DNA of 64,000 bases from Limnoperna fortunei (Eukaryota; Mollusca; Bivalvia; Mytilida; Modiolidae), in the NCBI GenBank assembly GCA_944474755.1, contig OX104113.1, positions 48,871,644 through 48,935,643 of the forward strand, read 5' to 3'. This document shows positions 35,143 through 45,776 of the stretch, one piece after another (position 1 is the first letter of the stretch; each line of letters opens with the position of its first letter). The notes below the pieces were generated by a model that did not search any database, was not told the origin of the DNA, and saw only the letters and a program-made list of their open reading frames with translations. The translations under genes and the position numbers were made by a program.

Positions 35143-37581
35143 GTAAATCTCGCTTTTGACGATTCAAATGCAGATGTTGCATCTATCAATTGGCTGTGAG
35201 AGGTATCATACACAAGTTGAGTTTGTTGACATGGCACTGTAATAAAATTATCTTCATCTAAAGCAATTAAACTTGTTTGGATCACCTGAAAAATGCTGAC
35301 AGTGTATAAAAAAGTATAAGAATAGTAATGAAGTAGGGCACTGTGAAAAACTGTCTGATTTGGTAAGTATTTGATCTGCATCATGGGCAGAAGTTTAAAA
35401 ACAAAACTCTTGTGGTATTACACATTATATAAATATAATGTGCTGCAGTATTATGTAAAATAAAACATTTCTGTGAAGGAATTAGTAAAGAGTAACCTGT
35501 TGACTGGGCTTTACTCAGTTCACATAGCTTTTTTACACAATACAATATGCTTTGTCATTCTCTAGGGAGTGTGGCATTTATTTTGTTACTCTTGCATCTT
35601 TACAGAGTCAAGAAAGAGGTTATGAAGGAGATGAAGAGAATACAAGTGGGTCACAAGTATCGTCCAGTGGAAGCCCATATGATTTTGAAGATGAGGCAAT
35701 GTCTGAAGATTCACCTTCTGAGAAGAAGAAAAAGACAAAGAAAAATGATAAGAAAGCAAACAAACAATCCAAAAATAGTAAAAAGTCACAAAGTATTAAA
35801 GTTGCACCTTCTACAAAACAAGACATTAATAAAAAAGTAACCCCACCTAGAACACAAGACAAGAGTGTCAGATTTTCAGGGGACTTTGATTCTGCAGATA
35901 AAGAAAAAGTAAAATTACCAAAGACACCATTTCCGAAAACACCAGTATTAGCATTAGAAAAAATTGATGTTCAAATGATTGAGGAATCTCAAAGACAATT
36001 AAGAAAGCGAAAGGTTGACACTCCAGAACCTGTGTCAACAGTGACAAAAGTTACAAAAGACTCAGTTGAAAGAGTTAAGGCAGAACCTAAAAATAAAGTA
36101 ACCAAAATTGATACCTCAGTTGTTTTACCGTTAACAAGAAAAATTATACCAGAAATGGTACAGGACTCTTCTACACCAAATGAAATTGTTAGGACAAAAA
36201 CATTGAGAAAAAGTGGAAATGATTCCTGTTTTGGATTTGATGAAATAAAAAGAACGTCGTTACCTGTGTCTCCTGTTCGTAGGTTGCCTATAACGCCTCT
36301 TTCTGACTATGCATCAATGGACACGTTTTCACATGAGGTGTCTATGGAAGATAGTATTGAGAAATCTAAGGATCCTTCGCCTACACTGTTTTCCATGGAA
36401 GAAGACGGTATGCGCTATTTATAGAAAAAAGAATTATATTTCAACAGTATAATTTTGAAAACATGAATATTTAATTTACAAGACAGTGAAAATTGCAGTA
36501 CACCCAATACTCGATTGTTGTTGGATATACTTATATCTGTAAACTATAGTGTATTTAGAATGCAGATATAAAGTATTAAAATTTGGATATCTGATTCTAT
36601 ATTGACCTTTAAATAAATTGTAAATTATGTGGCCTTCAGACAACCCTTAGCTTGTTGAAACATTCAATAGGGCAGTTATAAAGAAGTTGATAATTTGTGG
36701 GTTACATCTATTTATTTCTATAAATAAGATTCTGCAAATGGTTTGAAATTTGTTGTTGTAGAGAATCAGTTTTATCAAAAAGTTTGCCTGAAAAAGGGAT
36801 AAAAGCTTAACTATTTTGCCATTAAATATCTTTGATATGAGTGGCGTTGAGGAGTCTTGATTTGAGAAATGTTCATCTGATATTGCAATACCTAACACTC
36901 AATTTTTTTAAACAGATTTCAACGATCTCCAAGTAAACAAAAGTACTAGTAAATCCTACTCAAAACAGAAGAAAAGAATATACACAAAGAAACAACAGGT
37001 AAGCAGGTGTTTTGTGATTTTTCTTTTGATTAAACTGTCAAAAGTTTACACCAAATGCTTTAACATATCAAGATGTATGTTATGATACAAAATGTTGATT
37101 CAATTACTAATTAAAAGTGAAATCAAACAAAGTTATAATACACTGCATTGTTTGTCGTTTATGAACACAGTTATATATAGCATTCAGAATATCTATGTAT
37201 TGTGTAATGTGACCCCTGATCCCTAACACTTTCTTTTATTCTCAAACTTAATTATAATATTTACAATGGTCAATAGATACATACAGTTCAGATGAATATT
37301 TGTGAATATCTTGACTAGATTACTATTTATGAGCTGTTTAATATGAACTGTATGGAAACAATCTTTTTTTTATCAAGGTCAGAGGTTATCATGTTCAAGC
37401 TGTACTAGGGACTTGTATTTTCATTTAAATCCGAAGTAATTACCAAAAATCTTATTAATAAAATATTATATACAGTAACTATTTGTTTTAACAGGTTGCA
37501 AAGTCAAACGAATGGGCAGAAAAGATGAATATTGAACTGCAGGAAATAGAAAGCTTTGAATTAAGTATTGAACAGGACTAA
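20372..37581 (+). CDS. CDCA5: Sororin (cell division cycle-associated 5), cohesin protector, 6 exons
   Basis: Sororin binds Pds5 on chromatin and blocks Wapl, so cohesin keeps sister chromatids together until mitosis; it acts in the nucleus. Exons 20372-20426, 34171-34247, 34678-34716, 35606-36407, 36916-36998 and 37495-37581 join in phase into 380 codons plus TAA. The N terminus is basic (MPPKTRKKSTRNK). The large exon 4 is Ser/Lys-rich with many S/T-P sites (LPKTPFPKTP, PVSPVRRLPITP), expected targets of Cdk1. Residues 264-270 read DSCFGFD, the FGF motif that contacts Pds5. The last 22 residues (from EWAEKMN through ESFEL) match the conserved C-terminal sororin box that binds SA2. It is longer than the 252-residue human protein; the extra length is in the disordered middle. 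No clear KEN box was seen. Intron 1 is 13,744 bp. Exon 1 is chosen because it is the only candidate with an ATG, a donor and phase 1 that opens exon 2. Confidence 0.87.
21462..24520 (-). pseudogene. hAT transposase remnant with frameshifts and a nested insertion
   Basis: In sense order it reads: a BED/TTF-like finger start (FCRGCKNAGNK, about 24190), TSSFNDLNDLLSYHGV, the region of the first catalytic Asp (STDGA then VMTGVRSGV, about 23580), HCIAHRLALASSQAA (about 23500), LSIFDPQCIP (about 22830), and the C-terminal dimerisation motif SSVDCERGFSRYNLVKT with LRNRM (about 21590-21650). These match hAT transposases of the kind related to ZNF862-like host proteins. At least four or five frame changes are needed (near 24190, 24020, 23580, 23210 and 23000), and a 905-bp element interrupts it between SVCL and LSALSSVDC. 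Reading across the two flanks restores the frame, so the transposase predates the insertion. Non-functional. Confidence 0.85.
21665..22569. mobile_element. Nested MITE-like element in the hAT transposase
   Basis: The left end CAGGGCTCACG and the right end read inward (CAGGGCTCGTG) form terminal inverted repeats. GAAGAC flanks both sides (21659-21664 and 22570-22575). The interior shares GGGAGAAGTCATTTCTC-type blocks with the right ends of the elements at 28455 and 51916. No transposase is encoded, so it needs help in trans. Confidence 0.85.
24844..25470 (-). pseudogene. LINE ORF2 C-terminal domain (part of the split LINE)
   Basis: The frame reads KLRTYRLFKNIFSYEPYLDY, KFRISAHKLEIEIGRYKNIP, then a decayed knuckle region (ENRICGLWDAG, EIHVLLQCQKL), as at the C terminus of CR1/L2-like ORF2. 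The second Cys of the usual C-x2-C is Trp here. The stop is followed by TAATAATTATA, then the hAT target site. Confidence 0.8.
25471..26033 (+). mobile_element. Family-3 repeat, copy 1, with about 2.5 tandem subunits
   Basis: Starts ATGCCCCCGCAACGACATGT and ends GCGGGGGCATCCGTGTCCCA plus GGACACATTCTTCAA, so the ends are loosely inverted (ATGCCCCCGC against GCGGGGGCAT). A GTCC/GTCT tract follows the start. Subunits carrying TTTCCGTCAAGCTTTTCTCA, GAACAATTTGAAATTTGGCA and CAACTACTTCCTGTTTGGGA repeat. It interrupts the LINE. A minus-oriented copy lies in ERH intron 1. Confidence 0.75.
26447..27683. mobile_element. Nested element with GTCTCGCCTG ends and tandem core
   Basis: GTCTCGCCTG at 26447-26456 is the perfect inverse of CAGGCGAGAC at 27674-27683. 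A second inverse copy, GGAGGCGAGAC, lies just inside the left end, followed by a GGC trinucleotide run. Most of the interior is the 146-bp array. No protein is encoded. Confidence 0.75.
26621..27600 (+). repeat. 146-bp tandem array, about 6.7 copies
   Basis: TGACCTTGACCTCAATTTCA starts at 26621, 26767, 26913, 27059, 27205 and, with single changes, 27351 and 27497: an exact 146-bp step. The central units are almost identical, and the outer ones differ more, especially the last. The monomer is close to the 147 bp of a nucleosome core. Confidence 0.95.
28552..29886 (-). pseudogene. LINE reverse transcriptase domain (part of the split LINE)
   Basis: In sense order: FFQDLNREPANHPFDIYNLL, a damaged stretch (29700-29400), then an intact 169-codon frame (29318-28809) with SNIGVKQGDNLSPNLFKIFI, the catalytic CLLFADDLVLVS box, and GLEVNIKKTKT. 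A further frame (28755-28552) carries KPVLLYGSEIWGC of the thumb/connection. Single stops and shifts separate the pieces. The 5' part of ORF2 (endonuclease) and ORF1 are absent. Confidence 0.88.
29895..31799 (+). other. Sororin intron 1, central part
   Basis: No exon recognised. Sequence at about 30885-31085 ends in GACAAATAATAAAAACTGTGG and looks like another LINE 3' tail, without coding sequence. The rest is unassigned. Confidence 0.45.
31800..31972. mobile_element. Foldback MITE with about 85-bp near-perfect arms
   Basis: AGTGAATATTCAAAATATGA, TCACTCGTGCCG and ATCTGATTAAACGTGCGC on the left pair with GCGCACGAGTTTAATCTGAT, CGGCACGAGTGATC and ATATTTTGAATATTCAC on the right. The loop is only a few bases (GGAACTTGTTC region). 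Its transcript would fold into a long hairpin, since it lies in sororin intron 1. Confidence 0.9.
31973..33488 (+). other. Sororin intron 1, distal part
   Basis: No exon with matching phase was found. An ATG-bearing segment near 32931-33050 was tested as an alternative first exon and rejected. An (AAT)n run lies at about 33283-33302. Confidence 0.45.
33489..33720. mobile_element. Foldback MITE, 72-bp arms
   Basis: ATCCAAATTAATCGAGACTT at the left edge is the exact inverse of AAGTCTCGATTAATTTGGAT at the right edge. The arms continue through ATTGAACAGATGATGACTTA and GGGCTTACACG with only one or two mismatches. Length is 232 bp. Confidence 0.9.
33721..34039. mobile_element. Second MITE of the same family, opposite in orientation
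   Basis: The arms ATTTTATTGAACTAGTGATG, ACTTAGAGGCTTCCACGAGA pair with TCTCGTGGAAGCCTCTAAGT, CATCACTAGTTCAATAAAAT. Its inner segment AATGACCTTTGGGAGATTGC (33968-33987) is the inverse of the inner segment of the neighbouring MITE (33573-33597), so the two belong to one family and lie head to head. Confidence 0.85.
35114..35142. repeat. T29 homopolymer in sororin intron 3
   Basis: Twenty-nine consecutive T between GGG and GTAAATC. It could be the poly(A) of a minus-strand retroposon, but no element body was recognised. Confidence 0.9.
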
Positions 37582-37955
37582 GTCTCAACATGTAATATTG
37601 ACTTTATTATGTAAAATTTAGATCTTTCTGACTTTTAATATACATTTATTTTTATACTTCTGATGTTTGATATATACCAAAAAATGAATTATGTTTAATT
37701 AAACTAAAATTTAAAGCAATTAAAATCAATTTATTTCATGAAACAACTTTTTAAAAATATATTTCCGTTTTACATTATTTTATTTTAATTATTTAATAAT
37801 GTGGTGCAAAATACAAATTCTCATTTTATATTTCCATTTTTCTATCATTAATGATTTAATATTTAATATTTTAGAAACGAGTTGAAACAATGGTTGTGAT
37901 GACAACATTTACAGTTAACATTATTTCCTATAAGTGTCAGATAACTGCTGTTCTT

Positions 37956-37961
37956 AATAAA
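37956..37961 (+). terminator. Candidate poly(A) signal of sororin
   Basis: AATAAA about 375 bp after the sororin stop, followed by a T-rich stretch (TGTTTTTTATAACC). Other AT-rich hexamers exist nearer, so the site is provisional. Confidence 0.4.
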
Positions 37962-38505
37962 TTCAAATGTTTTTTATAACCCCACACAGTTGCTCTTTAT
38001 TATGGGATACTCTCTGTTTAGACACGAGTGTCTGTCCATCTCTCTGTGCCTCAGTCTTTTCCAGATGATAACTTAAAAATGTGTCAATTTTGTTTAAACT
38101 TTGCACAGCTGTTAAGTACTATAAAATGCAGATCTAGTTCAATTTACAGCACAATTTAATTTGTAACTTGTGACTTTAGGCCAATTCAAAATTTAAAATT
38201 TTAATTTTCAGCACAATCCCATTGGTAGTTTTTCGTTAAGGCCAATTAAAAAAAAATTGTCTAAAATTGGTACGGTAGTTTTCACAAGATTACTTAAAAA
38301 ATGGATTCTGTTAAGACTTTGCACAGTACTATAAAATAAAATTCAATTTTTCAGCACAATCCCAATTGAAGTTTTGAGTTTGGCCAGTTTAAATAATTTT
38401 TTATAGGTCCAAGGTTAAGGTAAAATTTAGTTCCGAGATGGACTGTCATCATGCTTAGCTGTTCCTATAGGCTGATTTGTAATTCAGTAAAATGTAAGAC
38501 AATAC

Positions 38506-38957
38506 CAGTGTTCAATCTAAAGCGTGCCATTCCCGCATTTTTTGTTGAATTGACGAGCTTAAAAAAACCTCCTGGGTCATTACTGGGGCAACGTAAATTT
38601 TTATTGCTTTAAGAAATTCCCACATAGTCAACAGCTTTGTGAAAGTCCCTTTAAAATATACCGGAAATTTAACTGTTTTCTCAGTACGATTTTTATCATG
38701 TACAATTACAATTGAGCAAGCGTCTAAATGACGTAGACAATATATTATAGATTTTTTTATAACGTGTTGTTCATGCTTCAAGATGAAGCGTATTTCTTCA
38801 TATTTTACTCCCATTGGAGATAAATGTGCACACTTTTTGTCCGGTTGTCCTGTCTCTATATTGGTTTTATTGATACCTAGCTATAAATTTTGGCCCCCTA
38901 TGGTAAGTTATTAGGGCCATCATGACCCCCTTAGGCCAAATTCTAGATTGAACACTG
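38506..38957. mobile_element. MITE with CAGTGTTCAATCTA ends
   Basis: CAGTGTTCAATCTA at the left equals the inverse of TAGATTGAACACTG at the right. The 6-bp flanks CAATAC and CATTAC differ at one base, fitting a 6-bp target duplication. A 100-codon minus-strand open frame (38512-38814) covers most of it; it shows no known domain and begins at the terminal repeat, so it is probably chance. Confidence 0.8.
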
Positions 38958-39283
38958 CATTACAACATAGTGGGGTATCATTTAATGTTCCATTAGATGC
39001 CCTATTTTTGGTAATTAGTACCACAGTTCATATATGTATATATCTTATGGTTACTGTGCAATTAGGTGTTGGAATTTTTTAAGTACTTGCATTTAATATT
39101 GTGTGCTCTGTCAACACAAGTTGAACAAAAAAATAATGTACAGTAAATTGCTTCAGTTTATTTCATAGTCATGTCATTAGTAATCTCTTTGTAGTTATGT
39201 ATTGAACATGTAAAATGTTCTATTTATTAATCAAGTGTACTGAATGTAGTGAGGAAAAAAAAAAGTCGCATTTCACAGGCAAT

Positions 39284-39411
39284 GAGTTTATATGCACATT
39301 ATTGGTTTAAGTGTCAAAAATGTTTGCTAGTCTTTATCATGTACAAAGAGTTTATATGCACATTATTGGTTTAAGTGTCAAAAATGTTTGCTAGTCTTTT
39401 ATGTGAAAGAG
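39284..39411 (+). repeat. 64-bp perfect tandem duplication
   Basis: GAGTTTATATGCACATTATT through TTTGCTAGTCTTT occurs at 39284 and 39348 without a mismatch over more than 50 bp. A very recent duplication in the intergenic region downstream of sororin. Confidence 0.9.
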
Positions 39412-42270
39412 ACATGTATTAGGAAGAACTGTAAAGTTCAAAAGTTTTTATTTTCTTTTTGCTTATGTTTAATATCCATGTTTCTAATATGGCTTCCACA
39501 AGTTTGTACCTCTCTGTTACACACAAAATTATTATCATTATCACTAAGGTTATATGACATTTAATTAGCAGTCAGTTGATGGCTGTCTTTGACTGTACAT
39601 GAAAGAGTATTTCTTTGTGTAAACAATATTTTATTGAATAAATGTACAAATATGTCAAAAATTTTACAATGTTAGTAAGTGGACATTTAAAGAAAAGGAT
39701 TCGGAAAAAGCAGCATGCTTATTTAAATCTGTTTCCTAAGAAATATAACTATCATAAATTGGATATATTATCTGGAAAAATCAGAACATGACAGAATCGA
39801 TTATATTACACTAAACTGACAATTGAATAATGTTAAATACAATATAATATAAGTCAGGGTTTGAAATAAGCACTCACCCACGGGCCAATGGCCCCTAAAA
39901 TTTGCTGTGGGCTACTAGAATGTTTACCTATTTTGTATAGAACCATATGGATGGACTACTTAAAATTCAGTTGTGGGCTACCAAGCCAAAATTCTTAAGT
40001 TAAAACTGTATAAGTGAAATAAAGAAAAAAAAAGGACAAAGCTAAGCAGTGAATCTCTTAGCTCAGTATTTATAATATAGTTTTGAACATGTTTTTTAAA
40101 TAAAAAGTTTTGGCCAGTTCTGTGAATGTTGCTTTATGGTTGTAGAAATCAGTGACAGAAAGTAAAACGTGTGTTTTGAAAGATCTTAATAAATAAGTTA
40201 TTTATTAAACAGAATATGTTCATTTGCAGTCCTTTATTATAATTTCATGTTTGTTGTTAGGACCTAGTATTCCTAGTTATTAATAAGGTATTTCTATCTC
40301 TGTTATATGAAATACAATAAATGTTGTATACAATGGTATCTATGTAAATCTGGTATTCATAAGGCTTATTCCAGAAAAACTTGTATGTGGGTTGGGAAAA
40401 AAAATTGGCAACACCCTCAACCCAATGCAATTAAGAATTTCCTTAAATATCTTTTTAAAATATATTTTTGTAATGTTAGACCCTTACCACCCATAGTGTT
40501 CTATTTCAAGTGATTTTCAACACCCTGACCCTTCCTTAATTGTTTCCCCAAGGCCTATTCTGAAATTATCAATTGTATTGTTGTATTTAACCAAATCAGT
40601 CAAACTTATTTAATTTAATAGGTGTAATTAGGCTGAAGCTGTCAGATGACCACCCACATACATGTTTTTTTTCTGGAACAGCCTGAAGTAGGACAGATTG
40701 ACTGTCTGTAGTCTATATATTTATATGAAATTCTATTAAAATATTCTGGCAATTCTATTGTTTGTAATTTTTTTTCAATTTGCATACTTTCAACTTGTTT
40801 TAAAAAAAAACTGGCTTTATTTAAAAATTATGATATGGAAGAATTGTTTTTGGGCAAGTTGCATCTAATGCAAATCCAGGTTATAGTATGGTGGATGTAA
40901 AGTTGGTGTGTTTTAAGGATTAATTACACAGTATTTATTACTTATTTGTGAAGCTTAGTCCATTTTCAGCTACATTCATTAACCAAAGTACTTATTTTGT
41001 GCCGTCATATAACTTCTTTATTTTTAATTCTGAGTATTGTTGGCATGTCTGTTTATATTGCCAGTTTCTCCTTACACTAGATGGATGTGGTTTCTGGATG
41101 ATAAATCAGATACTTTTGACAGATGGCAACCTTACTTGGGTATTTGATGAATGATTCATTCTGATTTTTTAAGTTAAAGGTTATACTTAGATAAAAATAG
41201 ATATATGTGCTGGAAGCTAGTTTATTGTTCATAAGGAAAATCTCGGATTGTTAGCTTCTTGTTAGGTGTATGCTTATATATGACACAAAGATCAATTTCT
41301 ACTGTGAGGTCGTTAATACAAACTGAAATTTTTACAGAATTATCACTAACAGGGTATACATTTTGAGGTCTAGTATAAAATTTGATAAAGTGGTGTGAAT
41401 CCCCACTAAAAACACTATTTTTAGGTTACTGCATCTAAGATCAAGGTCATAGTTACTTGCAACAATCCACATTGGTGCAGGAATCTTCTTGTTACCAGAT
41501 TGGAAACGTTGATGAGATGAAGAAGGGCATCATTAATTATAACAAACCAAATTAATGCAGGAAACTTGGTTTCCAGATGATATAAACTTAAATGCATGTA
41601 TGTTGGGGGAAAAACAATGTTTGGAAATACCTATTCCTGTTATGGTCACAGTGAAATGTTGGGAGTCCTACATACAGTTAGACTAAAATAAGTGCAACAG
41701 AGATATTTTCTGTTCAACTCAAATGGTATTCCAGCGAAAAAATATATTTTCCCAGAAGAAATGAAATGACAGAGTTCCTACTGAGTCTGAGACCATTTCA
41801 TCCAAAACAAGACTAAAAATTATTGCAAAAAGGTGTTTTTCTGACCAGAATCAAAGAGCCTTGAATAGGTTTGAAACCAAATGTGTGTGATTACATATAA
41901 GTTGTCTGTTGATCATAGTTACTAAATTTAAAACAATTGAGGTGAGTATTCTGATTAAGGCATCTGGATCTTATGATGCCACCTTTCTTCCAAATGTGAT
42001 ATTAAATTCGTAAGTGAGATCGTTTCAAAGAAAATGCTTTTCTATGCATGATGCCTTGTTGAATTTCTAATCAGCAGAAAAACTCAATATTATTAGCGAA
42101 CTCTCAGCTTTATTTCTGCATGATTTGGTTTTAATGTGTAGGACAGTTTCTCATATTTAAAGCTATGTGCCACTGTGTCAGCCATTTAGGCTTTAAAATG
42201 AATGCAAAAAACAAGTGGTTTGTTTGAAAGCAAATTTTAAAATTTGAGCCAATCAAAACATATTAGCAGT
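39412..42270. other. Intergenic region between sororin and ERH
   Basis: No gene found. CAGGGTTTGAAATAAGCACT near 39857 looks like the start of a dispersed repeat. From about 41300 the text has the pattern of a degenerate repeat (TGATCATAGTTACTAAATTT, GTTTCAAAGAAAATG) related to the TTGAATTTCCAATTGGC blocks near 43220 and 45320, but boundaries cannot be drawn. Confidence 0.4.
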
Positions 42271-42742
42271 CTTGAAACATCCTAACAAGTCAGAGTTTCT
42301 GTCCACATGTGACCACGAAACCCTGACAAACTTAGCTAGGAAATTCCCCGGCTAGAAGTCACTATTTTGATTGGCTACATCATACCTGAATATAGCCAAT
42401 CAAAAGCTCGCTTTTATTCACGAATTGGTAATCCCGATGTCGATTGTAAATAAACCAAACAGATGTGTTGCATAGACCATGTAAAAATTAATGTATTTTG
42501 TACAGCAGTGTTAATAGTTTGTTATTACTGCGTTATTTATTAGTTGCATTACGTTTTCTTCCCACTCAAGAATGAACAAGAATTACTACTGCCAAACACT
42601 TGCATCTTTCAAGAAATTTCATTAGTTGATATTTTGAAGGTTTGACTTCATAAAAAAATCTTCTAGCCCGGGAATTTCCTAGGTACGTTTGTCAGCGTTT
42701 CGTGGACACAGAAACCCTTACTTGTGAGGATGCTTGAAAACT
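42271..42742. mobile_element. Element with about 85-bp imperfect terminal inverted repeats
   Basis: TTGAAACATCCTAACAAGTC, GTCCAC, CCCTGACAAACTTAGCTAGG and AAATTCCCCGGCTAGAAG on the left match, inverted, CTTCTAGCCCGGGAATTTCC, TAGGTACGTTTGTCAG, GTGGAC and GAGGATGCTTGAAA on the right. It is inserted in a degenerate older repeat. Confidence 0.75.
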
Positions 42743-43633
42743 CAAAATAAAAAATCTATTCTGATTTAATTTCCTAAAAGGTTAGATTTAATGTGTGGAA
42801 GTTCTATGTTAAGGCCCATTTAGGGTACATTTTTGCTAAATTACAAATCCATCTGCCAAGTGGTTTGTTAGGAAACAAATATTGAAATTTCAGCCAATCA
42901 GAAAACATTAGCGCCATGTAGAATCTATTATCAGCTAAAAGATAACTATCCAAGTTTCATTTCTGCATAAATCCGTTTAATTGTGTGGAACAGTTCCATA
43001 GCAGAAATTGTGAAATGCTTTTTCCCATATCGTCCTACATTAAGCTGTGTTCCAGGGCGATGGCCATCATGGATTTTTGATCAGCATTGTAACTTTTTAT
43101 CGGATCATCCATGTAACATTTCTACAATATTTTTTTTAATCAATTTGCCACATGATTTTTGAGCAGATTTTTCACGAATTGGTAATCCCGATTACCAATT
43201 AGAATGCATTTGTGGCACAGACAGCCATGTTGAATTTCCAATTGGCTCAAAAAACCCAGCAACTATTCCAGCTTACTTTCTGCATACTTTGGTGGTTTAA
43301 TTGTGTGAAACTGTTGAAGAACCAGTTTGTATGTTTTTTTGCCATAAGGTGGTGGCTATATTAGATTTTGCTATGGCACAACAAATTCAAACTTTCAAAT
43401 ATTCCTGGCAAGTTTGGTTTTAATTGGCGGCATGGTTTCAGAAAACGTAAAAGTGTAAAACTCCAAGGAACTTGCACAGTATTTTTACTGTGAACCAGAT
43501 ATATATGGCAGCAGAGATGTGCAATACTTTATTGCTAGATCAACAAGGGTAAAAAAGAGCATTTATGTTTTAGTTGTATTTATTCTGTAGTTCTTACTTT
43601 AGAACATCGATACAATGAAATAAATACACATTA
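42743..43633. repeat. Degenerate repeat related to the 41.9-42.3 kb sequence
   Basis: TCAGCCAATCAGAAAACATTAGC (about 42890) repeats GAGCCAATCAAAACATATTAGC (42244), and CACGAATTGGTAATCCCGAT occurs at about 42419 and 43172. The units are several hundred bases long and much diverged. No coding sequence. Confidence 0.5.
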
Positions 43634-44115
43634 CATACATTATGTGTAGGTACAACTACCTGTATCACGTCGAGACAGTGGTGTACAATCGTATCACTAC
43701 GAGACGCGTAGCGTCGAGTTGTGATGCGGAATGTATGCAACTGTCGAGACGTGATACAGGTAGTTGTACCTATACTTAAATGTATGTAATAAGTTTATCT
43801 AAAATTAAGAAGTATAAAATGGGGCTGAACAAAACTGAATGTTTAAAATTTTTAATAAACGTTCAACGAAGAATTTGTTTATAAAATATAGGCCCTAACG
43901 TCACACGTATTATGACGTCATATCTCATTCATAGAATGAAAGTCATTCACCGAATCATTGGTTATACCATTCATTGTGACGTCAAGAAGTAGTTCCGACA
44001 AAAGTACATCTTGTATCACATATATAGATGATACAAGGTTTTGTATCACACATGTTGTATCAATCGCTAATTTTACAGATTTTGACGAAATACATACTTA
44101 ATTTTAGATAAACAC
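43634..44115. mobile_element. Composite foldback element
   Basis: The left block 43634-43788 is a hairpin (GGTACAACTACCTGTATCAC against GTGATACAGGTAGTTGTACC) with a second small palindrome at its centre (CGAGACGCGTAGCGTCGAG). An outer pair, TTTATCTAAAATTAAGAAGT at 43793 and ACTTAATTTTAGATAAACAC at 44097, encloses the right half. Non-coding. Confidence 0.75.
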
Positions 44116-44932
44116 TTAAATCACCATTTGATTTGCAGCAATAGGACAAGGACAAAGTGTTGAAACTTATTAATTAGGTACTGTAGAAATGTAAATTAGA
44201 CAGTGGAGAATAGAAAATTATTCAACCATGGAAACAAAAAATCAGTATAAAATTACGAGTGAACTCCTTTCAGGCTTCTCCTTTACAAGTAGTGGGATCT
44301 CTGTAGTTCTGAGATCAAAATTGTCACAGGAGCTTCATGTAGTTGCTATTTATCAGGAAGCATTGATATGCACCAGTTATTTAGTTTGCTGGCAGTGGTG
44401 AATAAGAAGAGTAAATTTACGATGGCCGACATCTTAAATGAAAGCAGGACCTACTGGAAAATTTGTGTTTAGTTCAAATTGATTAAAAAAAAGTGGTTTC
44501 AGATATGGTTGTAAAAGTAAAAAAATATATTTTTTGTAAATATAAGACAAATACAAAATGTAATAATTTCCATCATCTGCAAAATTTTCCTTTTTTATGC
44601 AAAGCATATGTTTAACTATTGCTCATCACACAACTACATTTATCTTAGCTAGCTTTGCAGAAATTGAAGGGGAATTAGAAAAAATAAAGGATTTTCTATT
44701 TTTATGATATGGCAGCAATCTGTAGTTGGAGGGCAGGTCAGGGATACAAACCTTCTAATCAGGTCAGGGATACAAACCTGCTAATCAGGGATCCGGAAGT
44801 TTTCCCTGCCCATTTCGGTCATTAGAAGTTCTTATACAATCTTTACAAAGTTTTTAGACAACAGCTCTGTGGTTTCAGAAGAGAAGATTAACAATGTACA
44901 AATAATCAAATGACAGTCACAAAGTAATAAAC
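44116..44932. other. Unassigned intergenic sequence
   Basis: No gene. A 23-bp direct duplication (AGGTCAGGGATACAAACCT-CTAATC) lies near 44735-44787. Confidence 0.4.
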
Positions 44933-45034
44933 CAGAGGCTCTCAAGAGCCTGTATCGCTCACCTGATTTTATAGGAAATGAAGATGGCATTTCCCTGATG
45001 TTAAAGTTAGTCCTGTAATTTTCAATAAACTTTA

Positions 45035-45770
45035 ATTAGGACCATCCAAACAATATTAATAGAAAGCTTTGTTTCATTGGTTAACCGGTTGTATTGAGAA
45101 GATTTTTTATTTGCCCATAGGGTCCAATGTTAAACCAAGTCCTGCGGCGGTGGTGGCCATTTTGGATTTCCAATTGCCATAAAAAACATAAACTTTATAA
45201 AGGACCATCCAAACAATATTGCTAGTAAGTTTTGTTTCCATTGGTTGACCGGTTTCAGAAAAGAAGCCTTTCAAACTTTTTCCCATAGGGTCCTATGTTA
45301 AATTAAGTCCTGCGGTGGCAGCCATTTTGAATTTCCAATTGCCATAAAAAACACAAACTTTATAGAGGACCATCTAAACAATATTGCTAGTAAGTTTTTG
45401 TTTCCATTGATTAACCGGTTTCAGAGAAGAAGCCTTTTAAAACTTTTTCCCATTGGTTTCTATGTTAAACTAAGTCCTGCAGTGGCGGCCATTTTGAATT
45501 TCCAATTCCCATCAAAAACACAAACTTTATAGAGGACCATCCAAACAAAATTGCTAGTAAGTTTTGTTTTGATTGGTTAAATGGTTTCAGAGAAGAAGCC
45601 CTTTAAACTTTTTTCCCATAGGGTCCTATGTTAAACTAAGTCTTGAGGTGGCGGCCATATTGGTTTACCAATCAAAATAAAAAACACAAACTTTGTAAAG
45701 GTCCATCCAATGAACATTATGGCCAAGTTTGGTTTCAATTGGCCAAGTGGTTTCAGAGAAGAAGATTAAA
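45035..45770 (-). repeat. Tandem array, period about 163 bp, five units
   Basis: ACCATCCAAACAATATT-like blocks recur near 45042, 45205, 45369, 45536 and 45695, with GGTTTCAGAGAAGAAGCC and GCGGCCATTTTGAATTTCCA between. Units are 80-90 % alike by eye. Confidence 0.75.
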
Positions 45771-45776
45771 ATGTAA

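Noticed and set aside
44735..44790. tRNA-like or regulatory motif in a repeated GGTCAGGGATACAAACC block
   Set aside because: Only a short direct duplication; no cloverleaf arms could be drawn.
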